From contig NC_039486.1 of assembly GCF_003590095.1 (NCBI RefSeq), positions 5,082,336-5,146,335 on the forward strand: 64,000 nucleotides of DNA, written 5' to 3'. Below the pieces are notes generated by a model. That model was not told where the DNA came from, did no database searches, and was given only the letters and a program-made list of their open reading frames with translations. Origin of the DNA: Trichoplusia ni. Its lineage: Eukaryota; Arthropoda; Insecta; Lepidoptera; Noctuidae. Below are positions 50,401 to 60,388 of the stretch, in pieces. Both the position numbers and the translations under genes were made by a program. Position 1 is the first letter of the stretch, and each line of letters begins with the position of its first letter.

Positions 50401-50501
50401 AAATTATGATCCGTAGCAATAATGTTCAATAAATTTGCCATAAATATAGACACCAACAACAATACACACAAAACCCATATAGTACTTTTGGAAAGAATCA
50501 T
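47385..50501 (-). CDS. TMEM62: TMEM62-like membrane metallophosphoesterase
   Basis: Minus-strand gene. Exons: 50298-50501, 49853-50102, 48264-49159, a damaged exon 47535-48062, and 47385-47418. It starts MILSKSTIWVLCVLLLVS, an N-terminal signal anchor. Phosphoesterase ligands are all present: SDIHIS, GDLTDAK, GNHD (completed across the 49853/49159 junction), WFGHYPTS and CGHLHS. ELGDWKDNRMYR and the C-terminal EYGTMSFIFGPLRTW are TMEM62 hallmarks. The first three exons give 450 intact residues. With the damaged exon the total would be about 636, close to the human protein (643). That exon has two in-frame stops and a +1 shift, so this copy may be truncated after the catalytic part, may skip the exon (about 526 residues), or the sequence may contain errors. 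It is convergent with ABCG gene 2 and divergent from ex. The biological substrate is unknown. Confidence 0.88.
47535..48062 (-). pseudogene. TMEM62: TMEM62 exon 4, damaged membrane-region exon
   Basis: In phase 0 after acceptor TATATTTAG the frame reads AFGTFMVKFVCLIQIS, stop TAG (48012-48014), ISKEFGRHVLIRIWLLSKID, RIFYRLCCMRIFTFGPWH, stop TGA (47895-47897), ELIDGHIGAIFVGN, FLQN and KLQLMFVQYF. It must then shift one base near 47790 to read YRLFGQNVKGIRRLIKNL, FWLEYGTMSFIFGPLRTW and EYCR. LLSKI, FGPW, ELIDGHIG and GPLRTW match conserved TMEM62 positions, and the length (about 175 codons) fits. A phase-0 acceptor at 47732-47734 could skip the damaged part and keep the last helices. Confidence 0.72.
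48264..49159 (-). CDS. TMEM62: TMEM62 exon 3, second catalytic block
   Basis: 896 bp. Starts DNFNIRTINAQENYFRNYSV, then FLGVDACPDPGLRRPFNFIG, WFGHYPTS, CGHLHSMGGLVPR and ELGDWKDNRMYR, then an Ig-like beta region, and ends ARILLMLDAGVV at the start of the membrane part. Donor GTAAGG at 48263. Confidence 0.94.
49160..50297 (-). other. TMEM62 introns 49160-49852 and 50103-50297
   Basis: GT..AG introns on the minus strand of 693 and 195 bp. AT-rich, no elements recognised. Confidence 0.8.
49853..50102 (-). CDS. TMEM62: TMEM62 exon 2, first catalytic block
   Basis: Begins ISDIHISIFRDPGRI in phase 0, holds VVLATGDLTDAKAKDN and WLDIRGNH, and ends with the first base of the Asp codon of GNHD before GTAAGC. 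Confidence 0.93.
50298..50501 (-). CDS. TMEM62: TMEM62 exon 1
   Basis: 68 codons from ATG (50499-50501) to FLQ before GTAAGC on the minus strand. Contains the hydrophobic anchor VLCVLLLVSIFMANLL. An upstream in-frame GTG is not a credible start. Confidence 0.9.
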
Positions 50502-52430
50502 TTCACTGTTTAATATACTTTTAATTTGAGTCACAAAACTTGAAAGAATTTACCGTTTATTAAATAATCACCAAAATTATCTGCGACAATCAACAAGAAA
50601 AGTTCGATCTGACACTTCGAGTGACAATGACAGAAATCACAAATGACAGCAGTTCTGATAAGTCTTTTTAGTGATGCCCAGTTAAACTTATTATCGATAA
50701 TTTTATTTTAATATTAGAAGATATAAGATGGATATAGATATAATTCTTATTTAAATAATATTGAACTAAAAAATAACAACGAAAACCATTCAAAACGCAA
50801 ATCAAAATAAATACTGCATAGTAATAAGCACTTAAATAACGCAGTAGATACTGCTAAAAACATATTCATTCTGACTTACAGTGTGATAATATGGGGATTA
50901 TTTGTGAATTCTGATGTTCTTTCTTATAACGTGACATGGCCGCGATTTGAAGCTGCAACCTTTGTCTTGGCAGTCCAACTTGAATTTTGTTTTTCTTTCT
51001 AATTATTTTAACTAAAGTGTGATGATAATAAAAGAAATGTATTGCTGTTCGTTAGTCTCGCTAAAACTAGAGAATGGCTGAACCGTTTTGGCTTATTTTA
51101 GTCCTGATATAATCGCAAAAGTTCAGTGAAGGTTTAAACGGTGATAAAATTGCAAGAAGTAAAAGAAAAAAGTTTTTTCCGATTTTTATTTTCTGTTGTT
51201 TTTACTGTCGATATCTATCAAATCGATACGTAAACATCTCTAAAAGTTGACATTACAAACTTCACTTATTGTCTATGTATAGATCTCGGGTTTTGAGGTT
51301 CGAGCTACAGTCATAGACAATATACGATAAACTATTGTAATGTTGATAAATTTTGTCCCATTAACTAAGAATTCTTTCCTTACGTATTTGCTTACAACAA
51401 GCAAATGAAATAAAATAGCAATTATTCTTCCCGTTCCCAAACTAGTGCCATAAATTTACTTTTTAGTAAAAAAAGATAGTGACCAGCTTATCCGACAAAA
51501 CATTATCGTCTTTTATTAAATAAGTAAGTAGATGTTTTGCGTTATATAAAAGTATATTATGGCTTTTCTGTCTACCTAGTGACAGCATTTTGTCTTTACT
51601 GCCATGCAAATTACATAGGTACTCATCTCAAACTTCTATCTCTGGCAGAGAAAGGTAAGGAGATAGTTTCATGCTTTTTCGCCGTCGATGCATTTATTAA
51701 GAAATTGCCTGTTTTTTTGGCGAGGTCAAGTTGATTCAGTCCATCATTATATAAGAATGCGGCACTAGTTCATCAGCAATCGGCCATACTCAGTACCTAC
51801 GATTTATAACTATCTCGTATAGTTGCTTAGAGTATGGCCATATGGTCTACCTGTTTGACAAGTCTATATAAATTGGAGTAAATTAACATCTAGCTAGGTT
51901 TGTGAAAATAGATACCTACATAAATAATGACGCACAGCATGACATGACGCTATGATTGTAAATGAAACTACTAAACTTGATGTAAACTGTTCTAATGTGT
52001 GTTGATAGTAAAACGTAGGTGCACGTCTTCTCCTGGAATTTGTTTATATTTACAGAGCTATACAATTTTATTTATACATAAAGTACTGCCATAATTAGGA
52101 CTATATTGTGCCAGCCTAATTTAGGACTATAATAATCATGCAAATAGTGCCTAGGTTGAGTAAGAAGGTATAAAGTAGACCGCATATTCAGTAATTAACT
52201 AAGTACTGTATACCAACCTTATGAATTAATTTTAAGAGATTGGGAAAAAAATGGAATTTCTTGTGTGACCTAGTATACCTACTACCCGCTTAAACAATTA
52301 AGATCCATATTCCATTCATTACAAAAAGAATACCTTAAACTTAACATTTTAGCAGTGTGAGCGCTCTAGAGCCCCAGATGTCGACTTAACTGTAAGCTAA
52401 ACAAAAGATTAGAGGTGCTCATAGGCAGGT
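50502..52430. other. intergenic region, TMEM62 / ex
   Basis: The divergent upstream region of both genes. TMEM62's promoter should lie in the first few hundred bases (50502-50700), but no strong motif is visible. A decayed repeat may lie at 51050-51150 (GAATGGCTGAACCGTTTTGG). Otherwise nothing is supported. Confidence 0.65.
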
Positions 52431-53050
52431 CGCTGGGGCCGCGGCCTCAAAGTGTTTGGAAATTCTATTTATTTTAATGGGCAGAGGTTGACCGCGCGCA
52501 TTCCGTCCGCACGGCGATGCCGCGCCGGCGAGTCGCGTCTGCAGCGTACCCACACGGAGGCTCCAGCCTACAGCGGGCCTCGGCCGGTACCCGCGCGCCA
52601 CTAACGTGCCGCATTCCACCGAGCCGAAGTCGCGGCGCGCCCCGCGCGTGCCTTCGCCTGTGCCTTCGCCGCCGACCCACGCGCCCACTTCGCTTCAGTC
52701 AGTCGTACTAGCGCGCCCATGGACTTAGTGCGCCTCGACGTTATTCGTCGCGCCTTATAGCTCACAACATCGCGCGACTTGTAGTGAAGTGAAGTGCCAA
52801 TGGATGCGGTTAACCAAGGAATATAGTGTCTTTACGTGCAGCTGCATTGGATTTGTCTATTCATGGTGAGTGAGGTGGACCCAGACGGCGCCACGGACAG
52901 CCGCAGTGGATGCGCGCGCTTTCACGATGCGGCCACTTTCATTTCATACGCATAGCTCGAATTCCGCGCGCCCGCGCCGACCGCGCCGCGGCCGCTGACC
53001 CTGCGCTCACGCGCCCTTCCTCGACACCACCACCGCAGCAATACCAGCCA
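52430..53050 (+). promoter_or_regulatory. ex: CpG-rich island, likely ex promoter
   Basis: Strong local rise in G+C and CpG in AT-rich DNA. Within it, TTCAGTCAGTC holds the arthropod initiator TCAGTC at 52695-52700, and a consensus donor GTGAGT follows at 52866. Open frames inside are side effects of base composition. Being 7.4 kb before the first coding exon of ex on the same strand, it best fits that gene's start region; this is inference. Confidence 0.55.
52697..52865 (+). other. ex: predicted non-coding first exon of ex
   Basis: From the initiator A (52697) to TTCATG before GTGAGTGAGG. Joining it to 60137 gives a 5' UTR that ends AGCGAGTAACAG before the ATG at 60166, with a tiny upstream frame ATG-AGC-GAG-TAA across the junction. 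No transcript evidence is available. Confidence 0.4.
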
Positions 53051-53816
53051 TGCTCAATGTGCCAAGTGGTCAATGTAGCCGGATAACGTTAATCATATAT
53101 TATTACACGCAAACAGACGTCAGAACATAGTATGTTGTACAAAACTCTTGTAGGAAGTCGACTATCAAACCAATTCAAGTGTTGTAAAACATACATGTAC
53201 ACAGCTAGACGACTGTTGACTACTTAATTAGAATATCTAGTTACATCAGGAAACAAGTACCCTATCTAATAAGCTAGTGTTTCACATAAACCTTAGAAAC
53301 ACTTATTGACATAACAGATCCACATTATTTTCCTACATTGGTAGTAACTACTTGATTGATACAAGTACAAAGGTGCTAGGTACGAATAAAACTATAGATA
53401 GCTGTAGCTTCATCAACATACCATTCTTAATTATCTGCAACATTCACAAGAAGTAATCCCGGTTGTGTTTTTTGCCGGAAACAACAATCAAGTGTAACTC
53501 AGTGAATAGATATTCCAAACGCACGGTATACATTCATTTCTTGCACGTAATATCATTGGCATCTCGTAGGTATATTGCGGCCAAGCATTCGCATACCACT
53601 TGCATAATTTACATAGGTTATCGAAGATAGAGATTTTGAAATACGTGAACCTCATAACATTAGCACCAGTTATACGCAGCGCATACTTATAACTAAACTA
53701 AATAATACACAATAATACGAATACTATTGAGTATGGAGCAATGAGCAAGTATTGTAACACATATCTAGTATTCATGAAGTGTTGATATTAAATGTCCTTT
53801 AGTTAGTAGTTCCAAA

Positions 53817-53853
53817 AAGTTTTGCAGGTAGCTCTTAGCTACCTGCAAAACTT
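53817..53853. repeat. 17-bp perfect inverted repeat, 3-base loop
   Basis: AAGTTTTGCAGGTAGCT and its complement flank CTT. The arms are unusually GC-containing for the surroundings. Confidence 0.93.
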
Positions 53854-54428
53854 GTCCGAAAAACAAACGGGATTATGTATAGTTCATCGCGTCACGGTCT
53901 ACTTGTAATGAACAAACATCCTGCGTGACTCAGAAGGATAAATTTTAAAGGTCAGTTGTTTAGAACCACTTCATCATTACCGAATATGAGGTAGGCGGAT
54001 ACGTGCTTATAATAATTAATTTGATAACATTTTATGGATATCCGAAACGAATTTAAGACACAAGTTAAAACGTGTTTTCCTAAATTAAATTGAATGCGAA
54101 AAATAATCCTAATAATATTTAGAAATTGCTTAAGACGAAAATCATAAGTATTGATTACCGTGTTATACCGATACCATAGAGACAGAAATATATATTATGT
54201 AGTAGAGGCATATTTACCTACAGCAAGTTTTGTGAAGAGATTAAGATTTGAATTCTAAATAAAGGCTAACTAGGTAGGTTACTTAATCTGTACATCAATG
54301 CCCTTAACATACACGTCTATTTTTAAACCACGGAATTATTATAAATGATCTTCGGATCTCAAATGAATTGCATTATGTAATGTACGGGTATCGAATAACC
54401 AATAAAATTACTCCATAAATCATAACAA

Positions 54429-54668
54429 GGCCCCAATTCTGCTATTTACTATGGCCGATGAATGAATGAAAATTGGCTTAAAGTGACACTTTTCGTATTC
54501 TCTTAAGCATTTTGCCAATACAATTATTGTGTATATGGGTGAGTGTTCCGCCTCGTACTGAATTTCCAAATATTGTGTTGGCAAAATGCTCAAGAAAATA
54601 GGAATAATTTAAAATTTCATCCAATTGCCATCCATTCATCGGCCATTGTAAGTAGCAGAATTAGGGCC
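54429..54668. mobile_element. complete MITE with about 36-bp terminal inverted repeats
   Basis: Left end GGCCCCAATTCTGCTATTTA then ATGGCCGATGAATGAATG; right end CATTCATCGGCCATTG then GTAGCAGAATTAGGGCC. The internal halves also pair (AAGCATTTTGCCAATACAAT against GTTGGCAAAATGCTCAAG). 240 bp, no coding capacity. Other copies: 6222-6415 and 43986-44115. The target duplication is not clear. Confidence 0.85.
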
Positions 54669-56439
54669 CAGACCTTTTTTATTGACGCTGGTGATAAATA
54701 CCAAATACGATTCAAGGAGATCTAAGGCATAGGATAGGGTTCTCTAAGGAAAAAATGTAAATAGATATTTTATACACGAATTGCACGTATGAAAAGGACT
54801 TTAGATCGAGTGATCGATCAATATCGGATGAGTTTATATTTACCTATGTTTAGAAACCTACGCTGAAAAGATGCTTACGAAGCAGAAGAAGTAGCTCTTC
54901 TGTTATGCCGAAATTGAATCATAAACTGTTAAAAACTTTTGACTATTTTTGCTTAACTTTTAAAAAAGAGGTTCTATGTTCCAATGAGACTTTTTTCTAT
55001 TCTAAAATAAGATAAAGTTGTTTTCCGTAATTTCCTCTATCTTTAACATTTTTTTATCTTATTTGATAATTTAACATTAGATTACTACTTGACTAAACTG
55101 ACGCACAAAACCAACTATTAAATAGCATCGATTTTATGTGGTTTCCACGTCACTGCATCTTGACGTTCATGTTCTGAAATATGCGAGAATAAAATGTTAT
55201 AGCTTAATTACTTTAGTTGGCGGTCTAACTCATTACTACATTACTGCAGTGATTGATAAACTTGATGATTCATTAGCTCGTAATAAACGACTAACACTGC
55301 GACCGCATTCCTCTGATAGCAGAACGAATAGGTAAATAAAGTAAATTTAACCAATGACAAAGCGTACTTAAAATTTTATGGCATGTTTTGTCGGCTCTTA
55401 AACGCGAACACGTATTTGAAAATTGTTTAGTGTTAGAATATTTGAGAAAAATTATGTTGCAAGCATTACGTAGCGTAGGGAAAATGTTTATTTACTGATC
55501 CTGACCTATAAAGCAGACCATTTAGCAACTTGAGCTAAAACTAGGAAGGTGAAACTGGATATCTAATTTACAATTAAGTGTATTTTAATTTCACATCGCG
55601 TAGTTCGAGAAAAATGTGCAGACACCTATAGCTCAGCTAAAATTTAAACTTTTAATACTTATCGCTTAATGTGTCCATATCTGAAATTTTAAACCGAACG
55701 TTACTCGGGATTCCTATAAGAAATCGATCTTTAATGTTTTTACAAAAATATTCTTGCAATACTAAAAAAATCGAAGTAGAATTTTCATTTTATCACATTA
55801 TCAAAAAGTAAGGAAGAAAAGTATTTAATGTATGAAAGTGGGGGCTAGCAACATCAATTGCTAGTAAACACCGCACTGGTAACTGACGTCACACTACATT
55901 TTATTTCACTCTATCCCATTCATTTGTTGTTTACTAGAAGAGTTAAAATACGTACCCAATATATTTATTTACTCTGTTCGAAGGACTTATCTAGTTCTTT
56001 ATTGTCATTGTCAGTTGCAAAACACAACTAAAAATAATTTTTGCTTGTCCATATACATATACATAGCCTAACACTCACGCAACTAAGTGCTTACGTAGTA
56101 TACGTACATTACGTACTTTTAAACACCTATTGTGTCCATTTGTTTGACAATACGAGCATTGGAACGCTCACATTATTACGTATTAAGTCAGATGCAGTGA
56201 TAGCCGGCACTCTATTGACCGTGACTCTTATACTAATGCAAGATGTAATGAATATCGCATTACACAGTTAAGCAGGTACCTGGATACTTAGTTTATACTT
56301 TAAAATCAGACTAAGTATTCAATAAGATAGTCTTTATAGCACTATCTCACATAGAGCTGCTTTAACAAACAGGATTCAAAACAATCCAACTAACTTTGGT
56401 TGAAAAAGCATAGCTGTTTAACGTGCTGATGTGCATATC

Positions 56440-56470
56440 TTATTTATAGTGATAATATCACTATAAATAA
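56440..56470. repeat. 15-bp palindrome with single-base centre
   Basis: TTATTTATAGTGATA, one A, then TATCACTATAAATAA. AT-rich perfect palindrome in the ex upstream intron. Confidence 0.9.
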
Positions 56471-57749
56471 CGATTAAACTTTACCCAAAACGTCAAAACT
56501 TGCCAATTTGCGCATCTTTTACTTGTTTCAAGTTAGCTAATAAGAAGTCAGTTTAGATTTTTAGGAATTAGAAGCTAAGCATTTCTATCAATGCTTGATT
56601 TTCAGAGATCAGTTCCCTCGGAAATTTCCAAATAAAGAAGCTTCTCCACTTTCCGTATCTGTCGTAAAGTATCCACAAAATTGTAAAACAACAACGGTTG
56701 TCACATTTCCAGTGGCAAAGAGCCAGTAACGTAAGGAATTTAAAGACAATGCGGCGACGGAGTACGATATACATAATAGACAAAGGATAGACGAGGCAAA
56801 GGCGTATGAGAGAAACCTTGATCTTCAACCATGTAATCTATGATAATGGTTCTTCTGCAGTCTTGTGACTAGTGCAGTGCTATCTATGTTATGTTATGCA
56901 TACAAGTGTGTAGATTAAGAAAAGACGAAATCATTCGTTACTTTTTACCTAAGCATCGATACTAGCTTAATAGAGAGTCGTTTTCTTTAAGCAAACTGCG
57001 GGAAAATACTTTAAGGGTCGAGTTGCTGACGTTAATCGTCTTTGAATGTAGCTAACAACGTGCCAGATCTTCCAATGATGAACTTAGATTGGATTTTTTA
57101 CTTATTGTCTTGATATAATTTGTTATTGACGTCCGTTCTTGACGTCATCCGTAATGGGATATTAAACAATCAGCTCTATCTCAATATTCAAGTTATAACT
57201 ATGGTGATCAGCACATTAGGACTACATTCCAAGGATTTAGGACCTTTTTATTTTCCAGATACTTAAGTTTCCCTTAGGCCTCATTTTAGACTTAATGAGA
57301 CTCTCTTTAGAATTTCTATTATGTATTTAAGCAGGACGAAATATAGAATTTGTAGTTTACCTATTTGCTGTAACGCATCCACCAGTACAATTTTTGAGAT
57401 CTTCAAGATACTGTAGCGTCCGATGTAGGCGCCATAAATTGATGGAAAATCCTATAATTAGCCCGAGTTTATGAGGACTAAGTACAAGTCAATAGAATTC
57501 GATTTAAGTCAGTACTGAAATAAACGGTTTCTGGTAATATAAACGCTGCTACTACAATATCGATTATTTTCAAGGTAAATAAAATTAATTACCATAAATT
57601 AAGTAAAATAAACTGGCCGCGCTATTTTAAATACCTACTCGATTTATAGGCCGGCATGGTAATGATTCAGAGGTAACAAATAGATGACCCTGTTTAGGAG
57701 ACCATCGGTTCGTTATTGTCCTTATTTTGTGAGTGTCAAAATTGGTAGC

Positions 57750-57970
57750 GAGATGTCGAAAAGTGGAGGCAACGACGGCCTTAGGTATGCGAGGACGCAA
57801 GATGCGGCTGGCGTAAGGGGAGGGGCGCTCGGCATCTGAAGGTCGTCCGCATTCCTCGCGTCGCCGTCCGCTGCTACCGCGCTTACGTAGCGCCCCCGCC
57901 CCGCCGCGCCGCGCCCGCAGCCGCCTGCGCCGACCGGTCTGCCCCCGCCCCGCTGCGCCTGACCGCCATC
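57750..57970. promoter_or_regulatory. second CpG-rich island
   Basis: 57830-57960 is nearly all G and C, with many CpG dinucleotides, in otherwise AT-rich DNA. No open frame with protein-like features was seen. It may be an alternative ex promoter or an enhancer. No clear initiator or donor was found. Confidence 0.45.
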
Positions 57971-60165
57971 ACAAACTATCGCGCATTTACTAAAACAAAA
58001 AACATGTTCTTATGGCTATCAAGAGCTGAAGAGCCGCAGAGGTACCGGATGGGATGAAATTTATTCGCGTCTAGTTTTTTTACGTGATCTGGTGGTTCTA
58101 CATTCCAATAAGCGTTTTAAAATTATGTACCTACGGGCGGAAAGTTACCTACTATTTGCTAGAGTAAAATATAAGACTGAGTATCGCAAGTAGCACATGG
58201 CTTTACTTTGTGACTGTCTCGAGCAATAAAAGTATAAAACGTTAATGAAAGTTCAACCTCAGTCCTAAAACGGAATAAGTTATTGGTGAACTCATGCACT
58301 TACTCAATAATAATATAATAACAATAACATTTACCATCAGATAGTCGTGTTTACGCGGTCTTACACAATTTATTTTGTAGTTATCGTTTTGTAGCAAGTT
58401 CGCACTGCAGCGTTGATTCGATTACATTAAACCGGAGTCACTAACTCTTGGCCCACATAAATAAAAGTTTAAATGACATTCCACCACACAACTGGGTTCT
58501 GTAGTCGTTGTCAGAAGATGGCAAAACTGTAAAACGAATTATATAAATCTAATACCGTATTATTGAATTTACTTTCATGAGGTCCCAAATTAGGGACATC
58601 CCGATAAATACGCGTGAGTAAACCGATATTATAAAAATAATTTAATAAATTTCATCATTTTATGTCCCAATCTTTGAAACTTTATTAATTAAAAGACATG
58701 GAGAGTTATTACTCGAAAAAGTGAGCTGATTAAGTGTTTCCCGACAATTGCCTACATTAATATAAGTTAGAGCTATAATACTTTTGAGAAATTACAAAGA
58801 AAACTTTCGTTCCATACGTGTAAATAAATACCAAAATGAAGCTGCTAAGGTCTTCTCCATTAAATAACATTTTTAGATTTTTCATAACAGAGTATCCATG
58901 TTCATCCTTTCTTTATTTTACATAGTAAATGATAATCGTACCATTTCATAGAAAATTGTCACATACGTGATGATAACCAACTATTAGTATCATAGCTGAA
59001 CAAGAAATTCTCTAAACACCGTTAACATTGGAAACGCCGAGTGTCTTTTGTTATGTTCACAATGTCATGGACTTGATGTGCGGAAGTAAAAGTAAACAAT
59101 TAAGCAATGACTCATGGGACCTAGGTTTCGTATCGTAAAAGCTAATTACGATGTTAGAACACTTATTTCGAATTCAATGAAAAGTCAAAGAGTGTAACGT
59201 TTGGGATGAACTTATAATGAACTAAGCTACATCAAAGCATGCAGGATAGGAGATTAAAAAAGATGCAGCTATAAATGTACCGTAATAACCAAATAACAAA
59301 TGGGAATTTTATGTCTTTTCATATTCCACATTCACCAGATTCAATCAAACATTTGAACATAAGGGTAATTATGGGACGTCTGTACAGTCAGAACTTTGAT
59401 AACCGAGAGTCTGTTTGTCTTGTGAACTGTGATATTCAATAACAGTCAACCTCTGAACCTCCACCATTTATTTTGTTAAGCATCAAATTACATCGTACAC
59501 AAACAAAATGCCAGCCAGCGTAAGGCCCATTCTTAGAAAAGCGTAGTAGTGTAGTACTGAGAGTTGATACAGTATCTGCATTGATTTATTATATGTAAGT
59601 AGTGCTGGCGCGTCAAAACTTTAAAACTATAATAACTCTACATTTACAAGTAACTTGAACAATGGGCATCACAAAAACGTCAGGTAACTACCGCCCTGGC
59701 AAAATGGTGATCGTGTACGAAAAAAAGTAATGGAATGCACAGCTGGCGGAGATCCGACATTCCTTTGCCGTTTAGGCTTCTGTGAATAGGATTCTTTATG
59801 TCTCAAAATAATAATGAATGTATTTTGGATGGTCTAGATCAAAATCTAAGTCTAATTAAATTCTCATCTAGGTTAAAAACGTATTGCAACCAGTTTTTCG
59901 CCAAAACAATATTTTGGGTAAAACCAAGACTTAATAGAGCTTATTAACAGTCTTAACGCTTCATGAAAACAAAACAGAAAAACTCTTTTATGTATGTAAT
60001 CTTAGAAATATATCTTAGAAGAATTTCGTACATCAACTAAAAGATAAAAAATCTCTAGGTAATTTTTGTATATTCAAAAGTTCCTGCCATGTTTATACAT
60101 CAGAGTATAATGGTTATGATGTATTGTTTGTTCCAGAGCGAGTAACAGTGGTCTCGAGATGCGAC

Positions 60166-60388
60166 ATGCGTGCTCTGTGTTCGGTTCGCGGGCCGTTGGG
60201 CGGAGACACGCGCGCGCTCGGCGCGGGCGCGCGGTTTCTGTCCCTGCGCATGCCCGGCCAGCCCCAACCTCTCCACTTCGTTGTAGAAGCCAAAGCAAGA
60301 GTCAAAGAATTGAAGTCTTTGGCCAACGCCCACGCACAACTACAAGGCATGACCGATACGGAACTGTTTGGTTTAGCAATCTTGCAAA
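60166..60388 (+). CDS. ex: ex coding exon 1
   Basis: FERM F1 start. The exon itself begins at 60137 with 29 bases of 5' UTR. The first part is CpG-rich (GACACGCGCGCGCTCGGCGC). Ends AILQ plus one base before GTAAGT. Antisense open frames here are shadows. Confidence 0.95.

Larger units (their letters stand above)
52866..60136 (+). other. ex: large 5' intron or upstream region of ex
   Basis: 7.3 kb, mostly AT-rich. Holds a perfect hairpin at 53817-53853, a complete MITE at 54429-54668, a palindrome at 56440-56470 and a second CpG island at 57750-57970. No coding exon is supported. Confidence 0.65.

Noticed and set aside
52419..52711. Arg/Ala/Pro-rich open frames on both strands
   Set aside because: Produced by the CpG-rich base composition. 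They overlap each other on both strands and show no family signal.
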